A stretch of DNA of 64,000 bases from Sphingomonas sediminicola. Lineage in GTDB: Bacteria; Pseudomonadota; Alphaproteobacteria; Sphingomonadales; Sphingomonadaceae. Positions 46,842 to 56,962 of the stretch are shown piece after piece. The notes beneath the pieces are model-generated. The model did not search any database, had not been told where the DNA came from, and saw only the letters and a program-made list of their open reading frames with translations. Positions within the stretch are counted from its first letter, which is position 1, and each line of letters begins with the position of its first letter. The stretch spans positions 1,922,001 to 1,986,000 of the forward strand of contig NZ_CP060782.1 of the NCBI RefSeq assembly GCF_014489515.1. The letters are read 5' to 3'. The translations under genes and the position numbers were made by a program.

Positions 46842-47703
46842 CCCGAGCGAGACCGCGCACATCCTCGTCGAGGCGCTGCCGTACATCCGGCAGTGGGCCG
46901 GAAAGTCGGTCGTCGTAAAGCTCGGTGGAGCGGCGATCGACCGCGAGTCCGACCTTGCGCTCGCGCAGGACGTCCTCCTGCTGCGGAGCGTCGGAGTGCG
47001 CTGTGTGCTGGTGCATGGCGGCGGGCCGCAGGTCGACACCATGCTCCGCCGCGTCGGCAAGGAACCGGAATTCCGGGATGGCCTTCGCGTCACCGACGCG
47101 GAAACCCTCGAGATTGTCCGGATGGTCCTGGTCGGAAAGATCAACCGCGATCTCGTCGCAACGATCAACAGCCAGGCTGGCGAGGAGCCCGTCGCGGTCG
47201 GGGTGTCGGGCGAGGATGCGGGATTGCTGACAGTCACGCCGGCGGATTCCGCTCTGGGCTTCGTCGGCAACGTCACAGGCGTCCGTGCGGAGCTGCTCCA
47301 CCGCCTTCTCGATGACGGACTGACCCCCGTCGTCTCGACGGTCGGAGCAAATCTCGAGGGCCAGCCGTACAACGTCAATGCGGACGAGGCGGCGCGGGCG
47401 ATTGCCGTCGCCATGCACGCGGAGAAGATCGTCTACCTCACTGCAGTACCGGGCCTCCTCGAAGACCCGAAGGACGAAAGCACGCTCATCCCTCGCCTGA
47501 CCTCGACCGAGCTCCGCGGCCGGATCGAGCACGAAAGCGTTGGCAAGGGCATGATTCCGAAACTGAAGGCCTGCGCGGACGCGGTCGATCAAGGGGTGGG
47601 CTTCGCGCACATCATCGACGGTCGCGTCCATCATTCGCTGCTGATCGAGCTTCTGACCGACCACGGCGTCGGCACGATGGTAAAGCGGGAGGCGAGCTGG
47701 TGA
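46838..47703 (+). CDS. argB: Acetylglutamate kinase (apparent N-terminal frameshift)
   Basis: ArgB phosphorylates N-acetylglutamate, the arginine-inhibited step. The body has VVVKLGGAAI near residue 35, VLVHGGGPQVD near 62, GFVGNVTGV and VNADEAARAIAVAM. The natural start is the ATG overlapping the argJ stop. Adding one C to CCC 46842-46844 gives MTPSETAHILVEALPYIRQW and joins the kinase frame. Without the repair the only in-frame start, a GTG at 46996, would remove the catalytic glycine loop. It has a GTGA overlap with argF. Confidence 0.93.
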
Positions 47704-48560
47704 AGCATCTCCTCGCCATCCGTGATTTGTCGGCGGATGACCTCAATTCGATCCTTGCGCTGTCCGAGGCGCCATACACCCACGTCCTTCAGCACAAGGG
47801 CGTGGCTCTCTATTTCGAGAAGCCTAGCGCGCGAACTCGCAACTCGATGGAGGTCGCGTCGGCCCAACTTGGCGGGCACCCCGTCTATCTGCAGCCGAAC
47901 GAGCTTGGGATCGGCGAACGCGAAAGCGTCGAGGACGTCACCCGCACGCTCGCCTGCTATCACGCGATCATCGCCGCGCGCGTGTTCGACCACGCCCTCC
48001 TTGAGCAGATGGCGGCGGTGAATGTCGCGCCGGTGCTCAACATGCTTTCAGCAACCGATCATCCCTTGCAGGCTCTGGCCGATCTCCTGACGATCAAGCA
48101 ACTGCTCGGCCGCATCGAGGGCGCTCGGATCGCCTTCATCGGGGAGGCGAACAACGTCGCCCGCTCGCTCGCCGAAGGCTGCGCCCTGCTCGGAGCCGAG
48201 CTGAACATCGCCAGTCCCACCGGCTTCGGCTTCGGAAGCCCGATGCTCGCGGTCAATCAGGTGGTTGATCCCGCCGAGGCGATGGACGGCGCCGACATCG
48301 TCTATTCGGACGTGTGGGTGTCGATGGGCGACGAGGACAGTCGTGAACGCCGCGAGGTCTTCGCGCCCTACCGGGTCGATGCCGACCTGATGCACAGGGC
48401 ACCGAACGCACATTTCCTGCACTGCCTGCCTGCTCGCCGGGGAGAGGAAGTAACGGCCGACGTGATCGACGGCTCCAATTCCGCGGTCTGGCGCCAGGCC
48501 GAGAACCGGATGCATACGGCGCGCGGAGCTATGCTCTGGCTGACCGGCGCCGCCGCCTGA
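47700..48560 (+). CDS. argF: Ornithine carbamoyltransferase
   Basis: ArgF makes citrulline from ornithine and carbamoyl phosphate. The 286-residue protein is at the short end for the family. It has the phosphate-binding [14 protein letters not shown] near residue 40, [23 protein letters not shown] (ornithine SMG loop) and [11 protein letters not shown]. The GTG start overlaps the argB TGA. argG follows after 13 bases. Confidence 0.95.
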   Translation: MKHLLAIRDLSADDLNSILALSEAPYTHVLQHKGVALYFEKPSARTRNSMEVASAQLGGHPVYLQPNELGIGERESVEDVTRTLACYHAIIAARVFDHALLEQMAAVNVAPVLNMLSATDHPLQALADLLTIKQLLGRIEGARIAFIGEANNVARSLAEGCALLGAELNIASPTGFGFGSPMLAVNQVVDPAEAMDGADIVYSDVWVSMGDEDSRERREVFAPYRVDADLMHRAPNAHFLHCLPARRGEEVTADVIDGSNSAVWRQAENRMHTARGAMLWLTGAAA

Positions 48561-48573
48561 ATCGAGGACAGAC

Positions 48574-49803
48574 ATGACGAACAAGAAGCCGAAGGTTGTG
48601 CTCGCCTATTCGGGCGGCCTCGACACCTCGATTATCCTGAAGTGGCTGCAGACCGAATATGATGCGGAGGTCGTGACCTTCACCGCGGACCTCGGCCAAG
48701 GCGAGGAGGTCGAGCCGGCGCGGCGGAAGGCCGAGATGCTGGGCGTGAAGCCGGAGAACATTTTCATCGACGACCTCCGCGAGGAGTTCGTTCGCGACTT
48801 CGTCTTTCCAATGTTCCGTGCGAACACTGTTTACGAAGGGCAATATTTGCTCGGGACGAGCATTGCCCGTCCCCTGATCGCGAAAAGGCAGATCGAGATT
48901 GCCCGGCAGGTCGGCGCGGACGCCGTGTGCCACGGGGCGACCGGCAAGGGGAACGACCAGGTTCGGTTCGAGCTAGGCTATTACGCACTGGAGCCAAACA
49001 TTAGGGTGATCGCGCCGTGGCGCGAGTGGAAGCATGCGAGCCGTGAGGCGCTGATCGACTTCGCCGAGAAACACCAGATCCCGATCGCGAAGGACAAGCG
49101 CGGCGAGGCGCCCTTCTCGATCGATGCGAATCTCCTTCACTCTTCGTCCGAGGGGAAGGTGCTTGAGGATCCGTCGATTGACGCACCGGAATATGTTCAT
49201 CAGCGGACGATCTCGCCCGAGGAGGCGCCGGACAAGGCGACGACGATCACCATCGATTTCGAGCGTGGCGATCCGGTCGCGATCGATGGCGAGAAACTTT
49301 CGCCGGCGACGTTGCTGGAGCGGCTCAACAAGCTCGGTCACGACAATGGCATCGGCCGCCTAGACCTCGTCGAGAACCGGTTTGTCGGGATGAAATCGCG
49401 CGGCGTGTACGAGACGCCCGGCGGCACGATCCTGCTGGCGGCGCATCGCGGGATCGAGAGCATCACCGTCGATGGCGGCGCGATGCACCTCAAGGACGAG
49501 CTGATGCCGCGCTATGCGAGCCTCATCTACAACGGCTTCTGGTTCTCGCCGGAACGGGAGATGCTCCAGGCCGCGATCGACAAAAGCCAGGAGCATGTCA
49601 TCGGCCGAGTCACGATGAAGCTCTATAAGGGCAATGCGACGGTCATCGGCAGGGAGAGCGAGCACTCGCTCTACGACCAGGACCTCGTCACCTTCGAGGA
49701 GGGCACCGGCGACTACGACCAGCGCGACGCGGCGGGCTTCATCCGTCTGAACGCATTGCGGCTGCGGACGCTCGGCCAGCGCGACCGGCGCTTAAAGTCC
49801 TAG
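48574..49803 (+). CDS. argG: Argininosuccinate synthase
   Basis: ArgG joins citrulline and aspartate using ATP. The 409-residue protein has the PP-loop [16 protein letters not shown] near residue 10, [19 protein letters not shown] near 120, and [15 protein letters not shown]. The C-terminal multimerisation arm is complete. It is last in the argC-J-B-F-G run, and its end overlaps the convergent argH end by 12 bases. Confidence 0.97.
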   Translation: MTNKKPKVVLAYSGGLDTSIILKWLQTEYDAEVVTFTADLGQGEEVEPARRKAEMLGVKPENIFIDDLREEFVRDFVFPMFRANTVYEGQYLLGTSIARPLIAKRQIEIARQVGADAVCHGATGKGNDQVRFELGYYALEPNIRVIAPWREWKHASREALIDFAEKHQIPIAKDKRGEAPFSIDANLLHSSSEGKVLEDPSIDAPEYVHQRTISPEEAPDKATTITIDFERGDPVAIDGEKLSPATLLERLNKLGHDNGIGRLDLVENRFVGMKSRGVYETPGGTILLAAHRGIESITVDGGAMHLKDELMPRYASLIYNGFWFSPEREMLQAAIDKSQEHVIGRVTMKLYKGNATVIGRESEHSLYDQDLVTFEEGTGDYDQRDAAGFIRLNALRLRTLGQRDRRLKS

Positions 49804-51189
49804 GTCAACCTTCGCGGCGGCTACCTGTTCGCGGACGCGCTCCGGAGCAGTTCCCCCGTAGCTTGTGCGGCTGCGAACCGAGGCGTCGACGCTGAGCACG
49901 TCGAAAACGCGCTCGTCAATTCGCGCGTCGATTTCTTTCAGCGCATCGAGCGGAAGATCGGCGAGGTCGCAGCCCCGGTCCTCCGCCGCCTTTACCGCCC
50001 GACCGGTGATGTGGTGCGCCTCTCGGAATGGCACTCCGGCCTCGCGCACGAGCCAGTCAGCAAGGTCTGTCGCGGTCGAGAAGCCAAGCGCCGCCGCATC
50101 GGCCATCCGCTGCGGGACGAACTCGATCGTCTCGATCATGCCGGCAAGCGCCTCGAGCGACAGAGCCAGCAAGTCGCGCGCTTCAAACACCGGCTCCTTG
50201 TCGTCCTGCATGTCCTTCGAATAGGCGAGCGGCAGGCCCTTCATCGTCACCATCAGCGACGTGAGACAACCGAGGATCCGGCCGCTGTGGCCGCGCACCA
50301 GCTCCGCCGCATCTGGATTGCGCTTCTGCGGCATGATCGAGGACCCGGTCGAGAAGGCATCCGGCAGCTTTACGAAACCAAATTGCTGGCTGGTCCAGAT
50401 GATCAGCTCTTCCGCCAACCGTGACAGGTGCAGGCTGCACTGGGAAGCGGCCGTTAGGTAATCGAGCGCGAAATCGCGATCGGACACGCTGTCGAGACTG
50501 TTCGCCGTAGGCCGCTCAAAGCCGAGCGCATCGGCGACTTCGTGCCGGTCGATCGGGAAGCTCGTCCCCGCAAGCGCCGCGCTGCCGAGCGGGCTCTCGT
50601 TCATACGCGTTCGAGCGTCGGAGAAGCGCGAGACATCCCGCTGGAGCATTTCGAAATAGGCCAGCAGATGGTGGCCGAGCGTGACTGGCTGGGCGACCTG
50701 CAGGTGAGTGAAGCCCGGCATCACCGTGTCGGCATGATCCTCGGCGCGCTCGACAAGGGCCCGCTGAAGCCCGTGGATGGCGCCTACGGCCTCGTCGCAC
50801 GCATTGCGCACCCATAAGCGGAAGTCCGTCGCGACCTGATCGTTGCGGGAGCGCGCCGTGTGCAGCCGCCCGGCTGCCGGCCCGATCAGCTCGGCAAGGC
50901 GATGCTCCACCGTCATGTGTATGTCTTCGAGCTCGACACGCTCGGGCACGCCATCGCGCTCGAACTCTCTTGAGATCTGGTCGAGGCCTTCGAGGACAGC
51001 CGCCGCGTCTGCCTGTCCGACGATCCCCTGATCCCGAAGCATCGCAGCGTGGGCTTTCGATGCCGCAATATCCTCGCGCCACAACCTCTTGTCGAAAGAG
51101 ATTGAGGCGTTGATCCGCTGCATCAGGTCCGACGCAGCTTCGCTGAACCGGCCGCCCCAAGTCTTCTGGCTGGGAGGTTGATCGGACAT
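49792..51189 (-). CDS. argH: Argininosuccinate lyase
   Basis: ArgH splits argininosuccinate into arginine and fumarate. The 465-residue protein has the fumarase-superfamily signature [16 protein letters not shown] near residue 290 and the [14 protein letters not shown] block near 115. ATG 51189 ([15 protein letters not shown]) is the family-like start. It is on the minus strand, converging on argG, so it is outside the main arg operon. The 245-base gap upstream, to the hydrolase start at 51435, shows no clear feature. Confidence 0.95.
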   Translation of the reverse strand: MSDQPPSQKTWGGRFSEAASDLMQRINASISFDKRLWREDIAASKAHAAMLRDQGIVGQADAAAVLEGLDQISREFERDGVPERVELEDIHMTVEHRLAELIGPAAGRLHTARSRNDQVATDFRLWVRNACDEAVGAIHGLQRALVERAEDHADTVMPGFTHLQVAQPVTLGHHLLAYFEMLQRDVSRFSDARTRMNESPLGSAALAGTSFPIDRHEVADALGFERPTANSLDSVSDRDFALDYLTAASQCSLHLSRLAEELIIWTSQQFGFVKLPDAFSTGSSIMPQKRNPDAAELVRGHSGRILGCLTSLMVTMKGLPLAYSKDMQDDKEPVFEARDLLALSLEALAGMIETIEFVPQRMADAAALGFSTATDLADWLVREAGVPFREAHHITGRAVKAAEDRGCDLADLPLDALKEIDARIDERVFDVLSVDASVRSRTSYGGTAPERVREQVAAAKVDLGL

Positions 51190-51434
51190 GGTCGGGGCGT
51201 TGCCACGCATGGCGAAGAGGGTCAAACGGGCACTCGTCGCCAAGCCGTTCCGGCTGCGCGCCATTCGCCATGAAGCCGTCATCGCGCGGTCACGCGAAAC
51301 CTGTTACGGGCCTTCAACGTCACGATCCGAGTCCGGTGCGTTCGACGAGCTAGTATTTGCCCGCCAATCGGTCCCAATCGAGACGCCGACGCCGGTCTCG
51401 CTGGCCGGCACTCCACCCCCGGGAGGGCTCATGT

Positions 51435-52333
51435 ATGGGCACCATCATCACCACCGACGGCACCGAGATCTTCTTCAAGGACTGGGGTCCGAAGGACGCT
51501 CAGCCGATCTTCTTCCATCACGGCTGGCCGCTCAGCGCGGACGACTGGGACGCGCAGATGATCTTCTTCCTCAATCAGGGCTTCCGCGTGATCGCTCACG
51601 ACCGGCGCGGCCACGGGCGCTCGACCCAGACCGACACCGGCAATGAGATGGACACTTACGCGGCCGACGTCGCGGAGTTGGTCGAGAAGCTCGATCTCAA
51701 GAACGCCATCCACGTCGGGCATTCGACCGGCGGAGGCGAATGCGTTCATTACGTCGCTCGCGCCAAGCCGGGCCGGGTCGCCAAGGCAGTGATCATCGGC
51801 GCGGTCCCGCCTGTCATGGTCAAGAAGGAGTCGAACCCCGGCGGGACCCGATCGAGGCGTTCGACGGCTATCGCGCGGCCCTCGCGGCAAACCGAGCGCA
51901 GCTCTATCTCGATATCGCCAGTGGGCCTTTCTACGGCTTCAACCGACCGGGCGCGCAGATCTCGCAAGGCACGATCCAGAACTGGTTCCGCCAGGGAATG
52001 ATGGGCGGAACGAAGGCGCATTACGACTGCATCAAGGCTTTCTCGGAGACCGATTTCACTGAGGATCTGAAGGCAATCGAGGTGCCGGTCGCCGTGCTCC
52101 ACGGCGGCGACGATCAAGTCGTGCCCTATGCGGATTCGGCGCCGCTCTCGGCCAAGCTGCTGAAGAACGGCACGCTGAAGACCTATCCGGGCTATCCGCA
52201 CGGCATGGCGACGACGCACGCGGACGTGATCAACAAGGACATCCTGGCGTTCATCCGCGGAGAGGACTTCGGCGCCGACCGGCAGGAGGAAGAGAGGCTG
52301 ATCGTCGAGCCAATCCCCGCTCCCGTTGAATGA
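51435..52333 (+). CDS. Alpha/beta hydrolase, non-haem chloroperoxidase type (apparent frameshift)
   Basis: This ~299-residue hydrolase resembles cofactor-free haloperoxidase/esterases: [28 protein letters not shown], the nucleophile elbow [12 protein letters not shown] and a final [15 protein letters not shown] block with PHGMATTH. Adding one G to GGG 51843-51845 joins the halves as [20 protein letters not shown] 51435 has GGGAGGG upstream. The ATGA overlap with the next gene suggests one operon. The natural substrate is unknown; such enzymes act on esters or perform perhydrolysis. Confidence 0.85.
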
Positions 52334-54015
52334 GTGACGCTCAGCGTACCCTGTTTGCAGAGCGCGGGGCGCAGATGTTCCCGCGCCTGACCGACGACGA
52401 GCTTGCGCGGCTTTCCAAGTTCGGGGAGCCGCGCAGCTTCCGCGCCGGAGAAAGGGTCGGCCGGGTCGGGGAGACAGGACCGGGGCTGATGCTGATCCTG
52501 TCGGGCGAGGTGGAAGTCACCGAGCCGGCGAAGGACGGCAAGGCGCCGCATATCGTCACCCACTCGCGCGGCAATTTCACGGGAGAGCTGGCCCAGCTTT
52601 CGGGGCGGCCAGTGCTCGTTGATTCGACCGCTCTGACCGGAGTCGAAGGCGTTGCCATTGCTCCCGATCGGCTTCGTGCCTTGCTGATCGCGGAGGCGGA
52701 GCTCGGCGAGCGCATCATGCGGGCTCTGATCCTGCGCCGGGTAGGACTGATCGAATCTGGCGCCGGTCCCATCATCATCGGAGACGAGGCCGACGCCGAC
52801 GTGCTTCGCCTAGTGAATTTCCTCCGCCGGAACGGTCATCCCTACCAGCGGCTCGATCCGACCGGCGATTCCTGTGCGGAGACCTTGGTCCAACGCTTCC
52901 AAGTGTCGTCGGAAGAACTTCCGATCGTGCTCTGTCCGGGCGGGCAGCTCCTTCGCAATCCGACCGAGCACCAGCTCGCACGCTGCGTTGGGCTGGTCGG
53001 CCCGATCAATGCCGAGAAGCTTTACGATGTCGCGGTGATCGGGGCGGGCCCGTCCGGCCTCGCAACGTCGGTCTATGCTGCATCCGAAGGCCTTTCGGTG
53101 TTGACGATCGACTGCCGGTCCTTCGGTGGACAAGCGGGAGCGTCCGCGCGGATAGAAAATTATCTCGGCTTCCCGACCGGCATTTCAGGAATGGCGTTGA
53201 TGGGCCGCGCCTTCAGCCAGGCGCAGAAGTTCGGGGTCGAGATCGCCATTCCGGACGAAGCCGTGAAGCTGGAATGCGGGAACGATCCCTGCCACCTGCT
53301 TCTCGCCACCGGAGAGCGGATCCAGGCGCGATCGGTCGTCATCGCAACGGGCGCGCGCTATCGCCGGCTGGCCGTTGACCGTCTCGACGAATTCGAGGGA
53401 TCGTCCGTCCATTATTGGGCCTCGCCGCTGGAAGCCGACCTTGCGGCGAATGAAGAGGTCACACTGGTCGGCGGAGGCAATAGCGCGGGCCAGGCGACCG
53501 TGTTCCTCGCCAGCCGCGCAAAGCATGTCACACTGGTCGCGCGCCGGCCGCTTAGCGACACCATGTCGCAATATCTGATCGAACGGATCGAAAGCCTGCC
53601 GAACGTCGATGTCGTCATCGGGTCGGAAGTTGCTCGACTCGCTGGAGCCGATGGTGCGCTGGAAGGCGTGGAGCTACGGAATCGCTCGTCCGGAACCGAA
53701 GAGGCGCGCCCCTGCCGATTCCTCTTCTCCTTCATCGGCGCGGAGCCGAACACCGACTGGCTGCAGAGCTCGGGCCTCAAGCTCGACGGGCGCGGCTTCG
53801 TACTGACGGGCGGGGACGAACGTCTTCCGTTGGAAACGAACAAACGCGGCATCTTCGCGGTCGGCGACGTGCGGTCGGGGTCGGTGAAGCGCGTGGCCGC
53901 TTCAGTCGGCGACGGCGCGCAGGTCGTCGCGGCGATACACCAATATCTGGCTGCGCAAGAGAAAGAGCGACCGGTGAGCATCCAACCGCAGATGCAGGTT
54001 ACCGCGGCAGAATAG
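52330..54015 (+). CDS. cNMP-binding/thioredoxin-reductase-like fusion flavoprotein
   Basis: This 561-residue fusion has three parts. Residues 1-135 form a cyclic-nucleotide-binding-like domain (FGEPRSFRAGERVGRVGE, NFTGELAQLSGR). Residues 145-225 form a glutaredoxin/thioredoxin-like domain with no CxxC. Residues 235-545 form a TrxR-type flavoprotein with VIGAGPSGLATSVYA, VGGGNSAGQATVFLA and the final GIFAVGDVR. At the redox-Cys site of TrxR the sequence reads HYWASPLEA, so the usual disulfide is absent. Coupled to the hydrolase by ATGA. The cofactors FAD and NADPH are inferred from motifs. Confidence 0.82.
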   Translation: MSDAQRTLFAERGAQMFPRLTDDELARLSKFGEPRSFRAGERVGRVGETGPGLMLILSGEVEVTEPAKDGKAPHIVTHSRGNFTGELAQLSGRPVLVDSTALTGVEGVAIAPDRLRALLIAEAELGERIMRALILRRVGLIESGAGPIIIGDEADADVLRLVNFLRRNGHPYQRLDPTGDSCAETLVQRFQVSSEELPIVLCPGGQLLRNPTEHQLARCVGLVGPINAEKLYDVAVIGAGPSGLATSVYAASEGLSVLTIDCRSFGGQAGASARIENYLGFPTGISGMALMGRAFSQAQKFGVEIAIPDEAVKLECGNDPCHLLLATGERIQARSVVIATGARYRRLAVDRLDEFEGSSVHYWASPLEADLAANEEVTLVGGGNSAGQATVFLASRAKHVTLVARRPLSDTMSQYLIERIESLPNVDVVIGSEVARLAGADGALEGVELRNRSSGTEEARPCRFLFSFIGAEPNTDWLQSSGLKLDGRGFVLTGGDERLPLETNKRGIFAVGDVRSGSVKRVAASVGDGAQVVAAIHQYLAAQEKERPVSIQPQMQVTAAE

Positions 54016-54374
54016 CCTCGCGACTCCCAGGTGGTCGCACCTTTCGGAAAGCCTTCGCGCTGCACACGCACAATGCAGAAGCGCTGGCCGCTCGGCGCCT
54101 CCAAGACCACCCACCGCTCCATGTGCTTGTGGATTTTCGCTCCAAGCTTCTCGAGCCGGGCGACTTCGGCGGGAATGTCATCCGTCTCGATGTCGAGATG
54201 AATCCGGCTCTCGTGGTCGACACGCTGGATCTGGACGCTGATCTCATCCGGCCGGTTTTCAAGCATGACGTAGTCGCCGCGCGTACCCGGATGATCGGGA
54301 TCGACCGGGCGTCCCAGAGCCTCCGCCCAGAACTGCGCTGCCTGCTGGATGTCGTCGACGTTGCAGTCGATCAA
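53999..54374 (-). CDS. VOC (glyoxalase/bleomycin-resistance) superfamily protein (possible frameshifts)
   Basis: The single VOC domain has DCNVDDIQQAAQFWAEALGR, VQIQRVDHESRIHLDIETDD and PSGQRFCIVRVQREGF. The visible start is a TTG at 54374. The natural start may be the ATG overlapping the guaA stop (54406), one base out of frame with the body. At the other end, one missing base would give the short tail WESREAILPR and the stop at 53999; the uncorrected frame runs on into antisense. Its end overlaps the TrxR-like gene's end. The substrate is unknown. Confidence 0.65.
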
Positions 54375-54402
54375 TATGCCGTTGATGCGCGAGCGGTGCC
54401 TG

Positions 54403-55962
54403 TCATTCCCACTCGATCGTTCCGGGCGGTTTAGACGTGTAGTCGTAAACGACCCGGTTGATGCCCTGCACCTCGTTGACGATGCGGGTCGCGACGCGAC
54501 TGAGGAAGGCGGCGTCGAACGGGTAAATGTCAGCGGTCATGCCGTCGACGCTGGTCACGGCCCGAAGCGCGCAGACGTAGTCGTAAGTGCGGAAATCGCC
54601 CATCACCCCCACGGTGCGAACCGGAAGGAGAACGGCGAAGGCCTGCCAGATTGCATCGTAGAGTCCGGCATTGCGGATTTCCTCGAGGTAGATCGTATCG
54701 GCCTTGCGCAGGATGTCGCACTTCGCCTTGGTCACCTCGCCGGGGATGCGGATGGCGAGGCCTGGACCCGGGAAGGGATGGCGTCCGACGAAGGCGTCGG
54801 GCAGCCCAAGCTCCCGTCCAAGTTCGCGGACTTCGTCCTTGAAAAGTTCCCGAAGCGGCTCGACGAGCTTCATGTTCATGCGCTCAGGGAGACCGCCGAC
54901 GTTGTGGTGGCTCTTGATCGTGACCGACGGACCACCGGTAAAGCTGACGCTTTCGATCACGTCAGGATAAAGCGTGCCCTGAGCAAGGAAGTCGGCGCCG
55001 CCGATCTTCTTCGCCTCGGCCTCGAACACGTTGATGAACTCGGCGCCGATGAACTTGCGCTTCTTCTCTGGGTCCGAGACGCCGTCTAGGCCGGCAAGGA
55101 AGTCGCGGCTGGCATCCACATGGACGAGCGGGATGTTGTAGCTGTTGCGAAACAGCGAAACGACCTGCTCGGCCTCCCCTGCCCGCATCAATCCGTGGTC
55201 GACGAAGACGCAAGTGAGCTGCTCGCCGATCGCTTCGTGGATGAGAACCGCAGCGACGGCGCTGTCGACGCCGCCGGAGAGGCCGCAGATGACGCGGCCG
55301 CTGCCGACCTGCTCGCGGATGTCGGCGATCTTCGCATCTCGGAAGCTAGCCATGGTCCAGTCGCCGGCGCAGCCGCAGACATGCCGAACGAAGTTGGACA
55401 GCAGTTTCCCACCGTCGGGCGTGTGCACGACCTCCGGATGGAACATCAGGCTGTAGCGCTTCGCCTCTTCGTTCGTGGCGATCGCAAACGGCGCACCTTC
55501 GGAACGGGCAACGATTTCGAAGCCGGGTGCGAGGCTTTCGACCCGGTCGCCGTGGCTCATCCAGACCTGGTGCTTCTCACCAATGTGCCAGAGGCCGTCG
55601 AACAGGGCCGACGGCGACACGATCTCGATGAAGGCCCGGCCGAACTCCTTCTGGTCCGACGTGACAACCTTGCCGCCGAGCTGCTGGTGAAGGGTCTGCT
55701 GACCGTAGCAAATGGCCAGGAGCGGGAGTCCGCTGTCGAACATCACCTGCGGAGCGCGCGGACTTTCCGCCTCGGTGACCGACGCCGGGCCGCCAGAGAA
55801 GATGATTCCCTTGGGCTGGAGGCGGTTGAACGCCTCCTCGGCCGAATTGAATGGAGCGATCTCCGAATAGACTCCGGCTTCGCGGATGCGGCGCGCAATG
55901 AGCTGCGTCACCTGGCTGCCGAAGTCGACGATGAGGATGGATTCGGTGGGCTGGACCGTCAT
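54403..55962 (-). CDS. guaA: GMP synthase (glutamine-hydrolysing)
   Basis: GuaA converts XMP to GMP. The 519-residue protein has a class I amidotransferase domain with Cys85 ([11 protein letters not shown]) and the MFHPEVVHT His/Glu. It then has the ATP-pyrophosphatase loop [15 protein letters not shown] near residue 225 and the dimerisation domain ending PPGTIEWE. The ATG at 55962 is 36 bases from the first ArsR-type palindrome. Complete. Confidence 0.96.
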   Translation of the reverse strand: MTVQPTESILIVDFGSQVTQLIARRIREAGVYSEIAPFNSAEEAFNRLQPKGIIFSGGPASVTEAESPRAPQVMFDSGLPLLAICYGQQTLHQQLGGKVVTSDQKEFGRAFIEIVSPSALFDGLWHIGEKHQVWMSHGDRVESLAPGFEIVARSEGAPFAIATNEEAKRYSLMFHPEVVHTPDGGKLLSNFVRHVCGCAGDWTMASFRDAKIADIREQVGSGRVICGLSGGVDSAVAAVLIHEAIGEQLTCVFVDHGLMRAGEAEQVVSLFRNSYNIPLVHVDASRDFLAGLDGVSDPEKKRKFIGAEFINVFEAEAKKIGGADFLAQGTLYPDVIESVSFTGGPSVTIKSHHNVGGLPERMNMKLVEPLRELFKDEVRELGRELGLPDAFVGRHPFPGPGLAIRIPGEVTKAKCDILRKADTIYLEEIRNAGLYDAIWQAFAVLLPVRTVGVMGDFRTYDYVCALRAVTSVDGMTADIYPFDAAFLSRVATRIVNEVQGINRVVYDYTSKPPGTIEWE

Positions 55963-55997
55963 GGCGAGCCGATAGGCACCGCATCGCCAAGAGTAAA

Positions 55998-56015
55998 GTT
56001 AAGCGATTCCTTAAC
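55998..56015. promoter_or_regulatory. ArsR-family operator, copy 1
   Basis: GTTAAG-CGATTC-CTTAAC is a perfect 6-6-6 inverted repeat just upstream of the arsR-like promoter -35. It lies in the gap shared with divergent guaA. A near-identical site (copy 2) lies 47 bases downstream, so one dimeric regulator probably binds both. Confidence 0.65.
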
Positions 56016-56019
56016 TGTC

Positions 56020-56048
56020 TTGACGCACCTCTTCTGGCTCGATACTTA
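56020..56048 (+). promoter_or_regulatory. Promoter of the arsR-SRPBCC operon, probably leaderless
   Basis: TTGACG (-35, 56020-56025), a 17-base spacer and TACTTA (-10, 56043-56048). Transcription would begin near 56055, at the ATG (56054), and no Shine-Dalgarno is seen. The -10 overlaps operator copy 2 and the -35 follows copy 1, so both sites could block polymerase. Confidence 0.6.
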
Positions 56049-56062
56049 AGTGCATGCTTAAC
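56045..56062. promoter_or_regulatory. ArsR-family operator, copy 2
   Basis: CTTAAG-TGCATG-CTTAAC has the same layout and right arm as copy 1, with one base changed in the left arm. It overlaps the -10 box and the first codons of the arsR-like gene. It is well placed for autorepression. Confidence 0.6.
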
Positions 56063-56398
56063 GATTCGCTTGCCCTCACTCGGACCTTCCAGGCCCTCGC
56101 CGATCCGGTTCGGCGCGGAATGCTAGCGCGACTGAGCCGCGGTCCCGCTTCGGTATCGGAACTGGCGAATCCGCTGCCGATCAGCCTGCCGGCTGTGATG
56201 CAGCATTTGAAGGCTCTCGAAGAGAGCGGCCTCGTCCGGTCCGAAAAGAAAGGCCGGGTTCGAACCGTCCAACTCGAGCCAAAAAGGCTCGAAACGGCGG
56301 AATCCTGGATCGCCGAGCGGCGCACCGAATGGGAGGCACAGCTCGACCGATTCGAGAAGTATCTTTCAACGCTGAAGAATGATGGAGAAACGCATTGA
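56054..56398 (+). CDS. ArsR/SmtB-family transcriptional regulator
   Basis: The 114-residue winged-helix protein has the ArsR-type ALADPVRRGMLARLSRG, the recognition helix region LPAVMQHLKALEESGLV and the wing RTVQLEP. There are no Cys residues, so it is not a thiol-type metal sensor. The subgroup is usually found with a downstream AHSA1/SRPBCC gene, as here (overlap TTGA). Its own start region carries the operator and -10 box. Ligand unknown. Confidence 0.9.
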   Translation: MLNDSLALTRTFQALADPVRRGMLARLSRGPASVSELANPLPISLPAVMQHLKALEESGLVRSEKKGRVRTVQLEPKRLETAESWIAERRTEWEAQLDRFEKYLSTLKNDGETH

Positions 56399-56892
56399 CC
56401 CAGCATATCGACCTGGTCCTGGAACGGACGCTCGACGCCCCGGTCGACCTGGTGTGGGCCGCGTACACGGACCCGGAACATCTCAAGCAATGGTTCGCCC
56501 CGAAGCCATATCAGATCACCGAGTGCGAGCTTGATCTTCGTCCCGGCGGCATCTTCCGCATCCGCATGGTCGGCCCTGACGGCTTCGACACGGGCCACGG
56601 AGGTGCGGGCTGCGTGCTAGAGGTCGAGCAGGGCAAGAAGCTGACCTGGACCAGCGCGCTCGGGCCCGGTTATCGCCCCGCCGAGATGGGTGAAGGCTGC
56701 GAATCCTTCCCGATGACCGCGATCGTCACTTTCGAGGACGCGGGCAACGGAAGGACTGCGTACCGGGCCGTCGCGTTGCACAAAGACGCGAAGGACAAGG
56801 AAACCCACGAGAAGATGGGCTTCCACGACGGCTGGGGCACGGTCGCCGGCCAGCTCGAAGAATTCGCCAAAAGTCTCAAGGTCAGCGCCTGA
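56395..56892 (+). CDS. SRPBCC (AHSA1-like) protein
   Basis: This 165-residue START/SRPBCC-fold protein has LERTLDAPVDLVWAAYTDPEHLKQWFAPK and DLRPGGIFRIRMVGPDG, the AHSA1 family pattern. It has a deep hydrophobic pocket for an unknown ligand. The TTG start overlaps the arsR TGA (TTGA), so translation is coupled. The conserved ArsR-SRPBCC pairing suggests a small ligand-binding regulon rather than Hsp90 co-chaperone activity. Confidence 0.85.
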   Translation: MTQHIDLVLERTLDAPVDLVWAAYTDPEHLKQWFAPKPYQITECELDLRPGGIFRIRMVGPDGFDTGHGGAGCVLEVEQGKKLTWTSALGPGYRPAEMGEGCESFPMTAIVTFEDAGNGRTAYRAVALHKDAKDKETHEKMGFHDGWGTVAGQLEEFAKSLKVSA

Positions 56893-56903
56893 GCCCAAAC
56901 GAA

Positions 56904-56933
56904 ATGCGCCGGAGTCTTTCGACCCCGGCGCAT
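56904..56933. terminator. Probable bidirectional terminator
   Basis: ATGCGCCGG and CCGGCGCAT form a perfect 9-bp stem between the convergent SRPBCC and Tyr-rich genes. T runs on either side are weak (GTGTTT on the right, TTTCGTTT on the left), so strength is uncertain. Confidence 0.5.
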
Positions 56934-56962
56934 CCGTGTTTCAAAAGCTACTTCGCTTCCGC

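Noticed and set aside
55120..56049. 309-codon open frame on the plus strand
   Set aside because: Antisense to guaA and ends in the ArsR operator region; no domain or ribosome-binding site.
56262..56276. T-loop-like GGGTTCGAACC suggesting a tRNA
   Set aside because: It lies inside the arsR-like coding sequence, and no cloverleaf stems flank it. A similar GGTTCGAA at about 6065 is inside ku.
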